Shown here one piece after another: positions 57,976-64,000 of a DNA stretch of 64,000 bases. A program made the position numbers and the translations under genes. The notes below the pieces were generated by a model. The model saw nothing but the letters and a program-made list of their open reading frames with translations. It was not told the origin of the DNA and searched no databases. Numbering within the stretch: position 1 is the stretch's first letter; every line of letters starts with the position of its first letter. The DNA comes from Streptomyces shenzhenensis (GTDB lineage: Bacteria; Actinomycetota; Actinomycetes; Streptomycetales; Streptomycetaceae). The DNA lies in NCBI RefSeq assembly GCF_021462265.1, contig NZ_JAJONF010000001.1, positions 62,001-126,000 of the forward strand, written 5' to 3'.

Positions 57976-58021
57976 GGCGGAGGCCGATGGTGCGCCGCCG
58001 GGCACACCATCGGCCTCCGCC
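57976..58021. terminator. Bidirectional terminator, 17-base perfect stem
   Basis: GGCGGAGGCCGATGGTG (57976-57992) pairs without mismatch with CACCATCGGCCTCCGCC (58005-58021) across a 12-base loop. It lies between the convergent cytochrome b and gluconate permease genes and 17 bases from the permease stop. Confidence 0.92.
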
Positions 58022-58037
58022 CACTCCCGGATCTCTC

Positions 58038-59435
58038 CTAGATCACCAACGAGAGCAGCAGGACGAGGCCGCCCCCGACCACCGAGATGATCGTCTCCAT
58101 CACGGACCAGGTCTTGAGCGTCTGGCCGACGCTCAGGCCGAAGTACTCCTTCACCAGCCAGAACCCGGCGTCGTTGACATGGCTGAAGAACAGCGAGCCC
58201 GCGCCGATGGCCAGCACGAGGAGGGCGGTGTGGGCGGTCGACATGTCGGCCGCCAGGGGAGCAACCAGGCCCGCCGCCGACACCGTGGCCACCGTCGCCG
58301 AGCCGGTCGCCAGCCGGATCGCCACCGCGATCAGCCAGGCCAGCAGCAGCGCCGGGATCGACCAGTCCTTGGAGATCTCCAGGATCATCTGGCCGACACC
58401 GCAGTCGATCAGCGTCTGCTTGAAGCCGCCGCCCGCACCGACGATCAGCAGGATGCCCGCGATGGGCGCGAGGCTCTTCTCGACGGTCTCCGAGAGGCGT
58501 TCCCTGGTGAACCCGGCCGGCCGGCCCAGCGTGAACATGCCGACGATCACGGCCGCGAGCAGCGCGATCAACGGGGAGCCGATGACGTCGAAGACGCGCT
58601 GGACGGTGTGCGCCGGGTCGTCGACGACCACGTCGACCAGCGCCTTGGCCAGCATCAGGACGACCGGCAGCAGGATGGTGACGAGGGTGGCGCCGAAGCC
58701 GGGGCGGTCCTCCAGTTCCGCGGACGGGCGCTGCGGGAGCATCCGGTCGGGGGCCTGCACGTCCACCCAGCGGGCCGCGACCTTGGAGAACAGCGGACCG
58801 GCGATGATCACGGTCGGTATCGCGACCAGGACACCGAGGGCCAGGGTCAGGCCCAGGTTCGCGTGGACCGCGTCGATCGCGACCAGCGGACCCGGGTGCG
58901 GGGGCACCAGGCCGTGCATCACGGACAGACCGGCGAGGGCCGGGATGCCGATGCGCATCAGGGAGTAGTGGCCGCGCTTGGCGACCATCAGCACCACCGG
59001 GATGAGGAGCACGATGCCGACTTCGAAGAAGAGCGGCAGCCCGATCACGGAGGCGATCAGCACCATCACCCAGGGCATCGCCCGCCCGCCGGCCTTGGCG
59101 AGGATCGTGTCGACGATCTGGTCGGCGCCGCCGGAGTCGGCCAGCAGCTTGCCCAGGACCGACCCGAGCGCGATCAGGACACCCACGCCGGCGACGGTGG
59201 AGCCGAGCCCGGTGGTGAAGCTGGTGATGACCTTGTCGAGCGGCGCCCCGGCGAACGCGCCGAGCGCGAGCGAGCCGATGGTGAGCGCCAGGAAGGCGTG
59301 CAGCTTGAACGTGGTGATGAGCAGGACGATGACGGCGATGCCCAACAGGACGGCGATGCCGAGTCGGGCGTGTCCGGACGACGTGATGGGCGCGACGGCG
59401 TCCGCTGCCAGCACCTCGACGCTGAGTCTGGTCAC
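58038..59435 (-). CDS. gntP: GntP family gluconate:H+ symporter
   Basis: 465 residues, 12 or more membrane spans. GntP blocks: ITTFKLHAFLALTIGSLALG, IALGSVLGKLLADSGGADQI, FFEVGIVLLIPVV, GLVPPHPGPLVAIDAVHANL and FFSHVNDAGFWLVKEYFGLS. Imports gluconate or a related sugar acid. It is 54 bases downstream of gluconokinase in the same direction, with the FCD-type GntR divergent, forming a complete gluconate module. Confidence 0.94.
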   Translation of the reverse strand: MTRLSVEVLAADAVAPITSSGHARLGIAVLLGIAVIVLLITTFKLHAFLALTIGSLALGAFAGAPLDKVITSFTTGLGSTVAGVGVLIALGSVLGKLLADSGGADQIVDTILAKAGGRAMPWVMVLIASVIGLPLFFEVGIVLLIPVVLMVAKRGHYSLMRIGIPALAGLSVMHGLVPPHPGPLVAIDAVHANLGLTLALGVLVAIPTVIIAGPLFSKVAARWVDVQAPDRMLPQRPSAELEDRPGFGATLVTILLPVVLMLAKALVDVVVDDPAHTVQRVFDVIGSPLIALLAAVIVGMFTLGRPAGFTRERLSETVEKSLAPIAGILLIVGAGGGFKQTLIDCGVGQMILEISKDWSIPALLLAWLIAVAIRLATGSATVATVSAAGLVAPLAADMSTAHTALLVLAIGAGSLFFSHVNDAGFWLVKEYFGLSVGQTLKTWSVMETIISVVGGGLVLLLSLVI

Positions 59436-59489
59436 GGGGTGTTCCTTGCGGTTATGGGCCAGTTATGGGGACAAACAAAGGGGGGTGTG

Positions 59490-60008
59490 TCACTGCGGGG
59501 CGGGGCCGGGCAGCGCGTCCAGCGCCCGCACGGCCCGTGCGGTGATCTCCTCGGGGCTGCCCGAGATGTCCACGGCGACGCCGGCCTCGTCCGCCTCCAG
59601 CGGCTGGAGGGCGGCGAACTGGGAGTCCAGCAGCGCGGTCGGCATGAAGTGACCCCGCCGGTGCGACATCCGGTCCTCGATGAGCTGCCGGTCGCCGGTG
59701 AGGTGCACGAAGACAAGGCCCGGGGCCGCGGCCCGGAGCCGGTCGCGGTACGCCCGCTTCAGCGCGGAGCAGCTGACCACGCCGCCCCCCTCCCGGCCGT
59801 GCGCCCACGCGCCGATGGCGTCCAGCCACGGCCACCGGTCGGCGTCGTCGAGCGGGTGCCCGGCCGACATCTTGGCGATGTTGGCCGGCGGGTGGAAGTC
59901 GTCGCCCTCGGCGTACGGGACGCCGAGCCGGGCGGCGAGCAGGGGACCGATCGTGGTCTTGCCCGTGCCGGCGACGCCCATCACCGCGACGACGTGGGGG
60001 GTCCGCAT
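59490..60008 (-). CDS. gntK: Gluconokinase
   Basis: 172 residues, bacterial GntK/IdnK type. P-loop GVAGTGKTT (11-19), acceptor loop EGDDFHPPANIAKMSAGHPL, then SCSALKRAYRDRLR and the lid HRRGHFMPTALLDSQFAALQ. Phosphorylates gluconate to 6-phosphogluconate for the pentose phosphate or Entner-Doudoroff route. ATG 60008 is preceded by GAGGCA and a GTG; the upstream extension of the frame is spurious. First gene of the gntK-gntP operon. Confidence 0.94.
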   Translation of the reverse strand: MRTPHVVAVMGVAGTGKTTIGPLLAARLGVPYAEGDDFHPPANIAKMSAGHPLDDADRWPWLDAIGAWAHGREGGGVVSCSALKRAYRDRLRAAAPGLVFVHLTGDRQLIEDRMSHRRGHFMPTALLDSQFAALQPLEADEAGVAVDISGSPEEITARAVRALDALPGPAPQ

Positions 60009-60115
60009 CACTGCCTCGCTGTCTTCCTCGGGAGATCCGGACAACGACACCGGCGTACGGCATCCGGCGTCGGCCTCACTGAAACCCATTAGGTACGACG
60101 AATTCAAGAGCCTGT

Positions 60116-60127
60116 GACATATAAGTC
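60116..60127. promoter_or_regulatory. GntR operator candidate
   Basis: GACATATAAGTC, one mismatch from a perfect 6-6 palindrome, in the 158 bases between the divergent gntK and gntR genes, in an AT-rich patch. It resembles FadR-subfamily half-sites (GAC/GTC ends). Confidence 0.55.
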
Positions 60128-60166
60128 TGACTTTTTCGCCGGTGATCCACTCGGTACGCTGAGTGC

Positions 60167-60868
60167 ATGAGCACACCTGGCCGGGGCCTGCACGGCCGAG
60201 TACTGGACGCCCTCGGCCCGGCCATCACCGCCGGTGAGTACCCGCCGGGAAGCGTCCTGCGTACGGACGAGCTTTCCCAGCACTTCGAGGTGTCACGCTC
60301 GGTGATGCGCGAGGCGGTGCGGGTCCTCGAATCCATGCACCTGGTCGAGTCCCGCCGCCGGGTGGGCGTCACCGTCCGCCCAAGAGCCGAGTGGAACGTC
60401 TACGACCCGCAGGTCATCCGCTGGCGGCTGGCCGGCGCCGACCGCCCGCACCAGCTGCGCTCGCTCACCGTGCTGCGTTCGGCGGTCGAGCCGGTGGCGG
60501 CCGGCCTGGCGGCGCGGCACGCCACGGCCGCGCAGTGCGCCGAGCTCACCGAGTGTGCCCTCGGCATGGTGGCCCACTCCCGCGGCCACGAGCTGGAGGA
60601 GTACCTGGTCCACGACGTGGCCTTCCACCGCGTGATCCTGACGGCCTCGGGCAACGAGATGTTCGCCCGGCTCGGCGACGTCGTGGCCGAGGTGCTCGCC
60701 GGCCGCACGCACCACGAGGTGATGTTCGAGGACCCCGACCCGGCCGCCGTCACCCTCCACGTCCAGGTCGCGGAGGCGGTACGCGAGGGCGACGCCCCCC
60801 GCGCCGAACAACTGACCCGCGCCATCACGACGGGCGCCCTCCAGGAACTGGACGTCCTGGCGCCGTAG
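60167..60868 (+). CDS. gntR: FadR-subfamily (FCD) GntR regulator of gluconate genes
   Basis: 233 residues. Winged helix 8-72 with GEYPPGSVLRTDELSQHFEV and SRSVMREAVRVLESMHLVES. The FCD ligand domain (about 95-225) has the metal-binding set in VHDVAFHRVILTASGNEMF and the C-terminal His of VTLHVQVAEAV. Divergent from gntK-gntP with an operator candidate between, so it represses that operon until gluconate or its phosphate binds. Its stop is two bases from that of the convergent YchJ gene. Confidence 0.92.
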   Translation: MSTPGRGLHGRVLDALGPAITAGEYPPGSVLRTDELSQHFEVSRSVMREAVRVLESMHLVESRRRVGVTVRPRAEWNVYDPQVIRWRLAGADRPHQLRSLTVLRSAVEPVAAGLAARHATAAQCAELTECALGMVAHSRGHELEEYLVHDVAFHRVILTASGNEMFARLGDVVAEVLAGRTHHEVMFEDPDPAAVTLHVQVAEAVREGDAPRAEQLTRAITTGALQELDVLAP

Positions 60869-60870
60869 CG

Positions 60871-61272
60871 CTACTGCGGCGGGAACACCCCGTCCAGATA
60901 CACCCAGGCTCCGTCGACCCGCTCGAACCGGCTGCGCTCCTCGAGCGAGCCGCCCCGGTAGGAGGCCCGGAAGGTCACCATGCCGGTGGAGTGGAAGGGG
61001 GAGCCCTCGGCCGTCGCCAGGATTTCCAGGCCGGTCCAGCGCATGCCGGGGTCCAGGTCCAGCCGGGCCGGACGGGTCCGGGGGTGCCAGGTGCGCAGCA
61101 GGTACGGCTCGTCACGTTTCACGAAGGCGCTGTAGCGCGAGCGCATCAGCGCCTCCGCCGTGGGCGCCGCCGCCTCGCCCCGGTGGAACCGGCCACAGCA
61201 CTCCTCGTACGTCTCCGCCAGACCGCACGGGCAGCCGGCGGACGGCTGCCGCCGGGAGCGTTTCGGTGTCAT
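60871..61272 (-). CDS. YchJ family protein with SEC-C motif
   Basis: 133 residues from ATG 61272 (MTPKRSRRQPSAG). The N-terminal SEC-C zinc motif is CPCGLAETYEECCGRFH, followed by the NTF2-like YchJ domain: ALMRSRYSAFVKRDEPYLL and ERSRFERVDGAWVYLDG. Usual length. Function unknown; the SEC-C element suggests contact with SecB-like or nucleic acid partners. It follows the M1 protease by 13 bases in the same direction. Confidence 0.88.
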   Translation of the reverse strand: MTPKRSRRQPSAGCPCGLAETYEECCGRFHRGEAAAPTAEALMRSRYSAFVKRDEPYLLRTWHPRTRPARLDLDPGMRWTGLEILATAEGSPFHSTGMVTFRASYRGGSLEERSRFERVDGAWVYLDGVFPPQ

Positions 61273-61285
61273 GCGCCCGCCCCCC

Positions 61286-62749
61286 CTACGCCGACTCGGC
61301 GTTGGTGGGCGGCTGCGCCGGGCGGGCCGGGACGGCCGGGGCGGGCAGCGCGGGCAGCGCCGCACGGTGCACCCAGGCGTCGAGGAGGCCGTCCAGCGGC
61401 TCGTCCGCGAACCGGTTGACGTGGGCCGTGAACATCGCGGTCGTCACGGACCCGCCCCGGTGCAGGCCCGCCCACGCACGCAGCATGTGGAAGAACCGGT
61501 CGTCACCGAGCGCGCACCGGATCGCGTGGACCGTCACACCGCCCCGCTCGTAGAGGCGGTCGTCGAACATCGACTTCTTGCCGGGGGCGGCGATCCGGAT
61601 GTCCTGCGGCAGCCCGGACAGCAACCGGTGGGCGGCGGCCGCCAGTTGCTGGGCGCTGCGCCCGCCCGAGCGCTCCGACCACAGCCACTCCGCGTACTTG
61701 GCGAGCCCCTCGTTCAGCCAGATGTGCCGCCAGTCGGCGATGGACACGCTGTTGCCGAACCACTGATGGGCGAGTTCGTGCGCCACCAGCCGTTCCGAAC
61801 CCCGGGCCCCGTCCACGTGGTTGACGCCGAACAGCGACAGCCCCTGGGCCTCGACGGGGACGTCGAACTCCTCGTCGGCGACGACCACGGCGTACTCGCC
61901 GAAGGGATACGGCCCGAACAGCCGCTGGAACAGGTCCATCATCGCGGGCTGCCGCGCGAAGTCCCGTGAGAACTCCGGCAGCAGATGCGCCGGTATGTGC
62001 CCGTGCATCGGCACCCCGCCGATGCCGGGATCGCCCAGCAGCACGGTCTGGAACTTGCCGATCGCGAGGCTCAGCAGATAGCTCGACGTCGGTGCCGCCT
62101 GCTCGTACACCCAGGTCGTCGTCGACGCCTTCGCGGTACGGGTGAGCAGCCGGCCGCCGGCCACCACCGAGTACGCCGACGGGCAGGTGACCGAGAGCAG
62201 GTACGACGCCTTGTCGGCCGGCCGGTCGTTGCACGGGAACCAGGAGGGCGCGCCCACCGGCTGGCTGGCCACCAGCGCGCCGTCCGTCAGCTCCTCCCAG
62301 CCGATCCCGCCCCACGGGCTGTTCACCGGCTTCGGGTTGCCGGACCAGTGGATCTCCACGGTGAAGGCGGCCCCGGCGCGCGGCGGCTTCGCCGGCTTGA
62401 TCCGCAGCCTGCCGCCCCGGTGCGTCCAGTGCGGCTGGCGGCCGTCCACCCGGATCCGGCCGATCTTGAAGTCGGCCAGGTTCAGCTGGAACTCGGACAG
62501 GGCCGCCCGGCCCGCGATCGCGTTGATCCGGGCCGTGCCGGCCAGACGATTGGGTCCGGGCCGGTAGTCCAGCGTGAGCTCATAACGATGCACCCGGTAC
62601 CGGGGATCGCCGTTGTCCGGGAAGTACGGGTCCGGACCCGCTGACTGCTGCACTGCCACTTCCGCGTCCGCTCCCTGCGCTGTGCTCGAACCGTCTCTCG
62701 GCGCACCTGCGCCCGCGGCCACCGGACGGCCCGCGCTCAGGGACGCCAT
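61286..62749 (-). CDS. M1 family zinc metallopeptidase
   Basis: 487 residues. Zinc site HELAHQW (His324, Glu325, His328) with Glu347 in WLNEGLAKYAEWL completes HExxH-x18-E. The N-terminal saddle domain (50-230) is present, the C-terminal helical domain is cut short compared with aminopeptidase N (about 850), typical of the short actinobacterial M1 group. Where GAMEN is expected the text is PVEAQGLSLF, so exopeptidase N-terminus recognition may differ. No signal peptide is clear. ATG 62749 lies inside the last codons of the upstream NRPS, a 13-base overlap, so the two are made together. Confidence 0.88.
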   Translation of the reverse strand: MASLSAGRPVAAGAGAPRDGSSTAQGADAEVAVQQSAGPDPYFPDNGDPRYRVHRYELTLDYRPGPNRLAGTARINAIAGRAALSEFQLNLADFKIGRIRVDGRQPHWTHRGGRLRIKPAKPPRAGAAFTVEIHWSGNPKPVNSPWGGIGWEELTDGALVASQPVGAPSWFPCNDRPADKASYLLSVTCPSAYSVVAGGRLLTRTAKASTTTWVYEQAAPTSSYLLSLAIGKFQTVLLGDPGIGGVPMHGHIPAHLLPEFSRDFARQPAMMDLFQRLFGPYPFGEYAVVVADEEFDVPVEAQGLSLFGVNHVDGARGSERLVAHELAHQWFGNSVSIADWRHIWLNEGLAKYAEWLWSERSGGRSAQQLAAAAHRLLSGLPQDIRIAAPGKKSMFDDRLYERGGVTVHAIRCALGDDRFFHMLRAWAGLHRGGSVTTAMFTAHVNRFADEPLDGLLDAWVHRAALPALPAPAVPARPAQPPTNAESA

Positions 62750-64000
62750 GCCTCGATCGGATTGCCGAGCCAGCGGGTGCCGTCGGGAACCGACTCCGCC
62801 GCCATGACGAGGGACGCGGGCCCCAGGGTGGTACGGGCCCCGATCGTGCTGCCGGGCAGCACGATCCCGCCAGGACCCAGTGTGGCGCCCTCACGGAGGA
62901 CCACAGTATCCGTCCGCAAGATCCGGTCGTGGAAGAGGTGAGTCTGCAGCACACAGCCGCGGTTCACCGTGGCCGCGTCCTCCAGGGTCACCAGATCCGT
63001 CTCCGGAAGCCAGTAGCTCTCCACCCAGACGCCCTTGCCGATGTGCGCGCCGAGGCCGCGCAGCCAGGCCGTCATCACGGGAGTACCCGGAACCGAGCCG
63101 GCCAGCCACGGCACCGCCAGCACCTCGACGAACGTGTCCGCCAGCTCGTTGCGCCACACGAACGAGCTCCACAGCGGGTGCTCCGCGCTGCGGTGCCGCC
63201 CGACCAGCACCCACTTGGCCAGCACCGAGACCAGGCCCGCGAGCGCACCGGCGGCGAGCAGCACCAGGCCCGACAGCAGCGGCGCCCAGCCGCCGAGCGC
63301 GCACAGCGCGGCCACCGTCAGACCGGCCAGCGCCACCGAGCACAGCACCGGCACGATCCTGCACGTCTCCACCAGGGCCCGCGCCCACAGCAGCCGCTTG
63401 GGCGGCTCGTAGGTACGGCTCTGGTCACCGTCGGCCGCGCTGCGCGGCAGCTTCACCGGCGGCAGCCCCAGGTACGACGTGCCCTTCTTGGCCTTCTTCG
63501 GCGTCGCCGAGAGCACCCCGACAAGTCCGCCGTCCGGCACACTGCGCCCCGGCGCGGTCATCCCGGAGTTCCCGAGGAAGGCCCGCCGCCCGATCTCCGC
63601 GCGCCCGATCCGCACGTACCCGCCACCCAGCTCGTACGGCGCGGTCAGCGTGTCGTCGGCCAGGAACGCGCCCTCGCCGACCGTCGTCAGGCTCGGCAGC
63701 GCGAGCACGGTCGACACCTCGGCGCCCTTGCCGATCCGCATCCCGAGCAGCCGCAGCCACACCGGCGTGACCAGGCCGGCGTACAGCGGAAAGAGCGTCT
63801 CGCGGGAGCGGTCCATCAGCTGGGACACCGTCCACGCCTGCCAGCCGGTCCGGCTGTGCGTCGGGTAGGTGCCGGCGCGCAGCCCCAGGCTCAGCAGCCG
63901 GACCGAGACCAGGAGCAGCAGCGCGTACGCCAGCCCGAACGCCAGCGTGGCCGGGACCAGCGCGGCCGCCGCGCCCCGCAGGGCGTCGGCCAGGCCGTCC
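62737..64000 (-). CDS. Pls/PosA-type nonribosomal peptide synthetase, C-terminal part (5' end outside window)
   Basis: 421 codons are visible and the frame remains open at base 64000. The part seen is the membrane-bound C-terminal region of epsilon-polylysine-synthetase-like enzymes: hydrophobic spans (LAYALLLLVSVRLLSLGLRA, and LCSVALAGLTVAALCALGG with LLSGLVLLAAGALAGLVSV) alternating with left-handed-helix acetyltransferase-like segments (RLLGMRIGKGAEVSTVLALP, GLGAHIGKGVWVESYWLPE, GATLGPGGIVLPGSTIGART). In characterised members these tandem soluble domains join amino acids by isopeptide bonds after an A-T module that must lie upstream. Followed directly by the M1 protease gene. Confidence 0.8.
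   Translation of the reverse strand, partial: DGLADALRGAAAALVPATLAFGLAYALLLLVSVRLLSLGLRAGTYPTHSRTGWQAWTVSQLMDRSRETLFPLYAGLVTPVWLRLLGMRIGKGAEVSTVLALPSLTTVGEGAFLADDTLTAPYELGGGYVRIGRAEIGRRAFLGNSGMTAPGRSVPDGGLVGVLSATPKKAKKGTSYLGLPPVKLPRSAADGDQSRTYEPPKRLLWARALVETCRIVPVLCSVALAGLTVAALCALGGWAPLLSGLVLLAAGALAGLVSVLAKWVLVGRHRSAEHPLWSSFVWRNELADTFVEVLAVPWLAGSVPGTPVMTAWLRGLGAHIGKGVWVESYWLPETDLVTLEDAATVNRGCVLQTHLFHDRILRTDTVVLREGATLGPGGIVLPGSTIGARTTLGPASLVMAAESVPDGTRWLGNPIEAWRP

Noticed and set aside
57987..60092. 701-codon forward frame over the gluconate operon
   Set aside because: Antisense to gntP and gntK; Arg/Asp/Gln/His-rich noise sequence that crosses a terminator.
58038..60868. Novel transport system in the gluconate region
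   Set aside because: Permease, kinase and FCD regulator are the standard gluconate module with nothing unusual apart from its neat operator.

Overview
The window reads as chromosome from a Streptomyces species or close relative. It has very high G+C, third-position-GC codons, many GTG starts, several apparently leaderless genes, and families typical of the genus: a YtrA-type GntR regulator, SoxR, an AAA/DUF5925 ATPase, a class F sortase, SGNH lipase, DUF4331, Pls/PosA-type NRPS and the gluconate genes. From memory the gene order resembles the S. coelicolor region from the gluconate genes past soxR to a secreted lipase; this was not checked by search. I see no rRNA, tRNA, IS element, prophage or CRISPR array. 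About 60 genes are called, mostly short operons.

Layout. 0.6-3.2 kb: secreted lipase, GNAT protein, small proteins, methyltransferase. 3.2-7.1 kb: DUF402 and double-GNAT genes, YtrA regulator, DUF72 protein, AAA ATPase. 7.2-8.8 kb: a decayed stretch, then an SGNH lipase. 8.8-16.8 kb: a four-gene operon (DUF4331 surface protein, TPR membrane protein, His-rich NicO-type Ni/Co exporter, Ser/Thr kinase) divergent from an ECF sigma factor/anti-sigma pair; a SigK-like promoter lies in front of the operon. 17-21 kb: CoA-transferase and a drug-type ABC exporter with a divergent TetR and two palindromic operators. 21-24.4 kb: orphan ISP-type restriction domain, GntR, homogentisate dioxygenase. 24.5-28.1 kb: lipoprotein, TetR, a surface protein with its own class F sortase, DUF3574 protein.

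28-36.2 kb and 42.9-51.4 kb are two catabolic blocks: aldehyde and alcohol dehydrogenases, acyl-CoA dehydrogenases, SDR, acyl-CoA ligase, MaoC, and an ACAD plus kinase pair of the ACAD10/11 type. Each is controlled by local TetR proteins, and three different palindromic operator types can be read, each occurring twice, which links genes into small regulons. soxR (35.7 kb), a large penicillin-acylase-family protein (37-40 kb), an alpha/beta hydrolase and a NamZ-type muramidase lie between. 46-57.8 kb: DJ-1 protein, aldo-keto reductase, XRE regulator, oxidoreductase with a leader peptide, DUF202 pair, NUDIX, EamA, a molybdopterin oxidoreductase with its cytochrome b. 58-60.9 kb: gluconate permease, gluconokinase and FCD-type GntR. 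60.9-64 kb: YchJ protein, then an M1 metalloprotease overlapping the end of a Pls/PosA-type NRPS that runs off the window.

A GC-rich hairpin repeat family recurs at gene borders (13.6, 27.5, 31.7-32.2, 42.8, 53.4 kb). Another repeat type appears to have been absorbed in frame into the His-rich loop of the Ni/Co exporter. Starts were chosen from Shine-Dalgarno sites, stop/start overlaps and family length; all functional calls are by eye from protein motifs.
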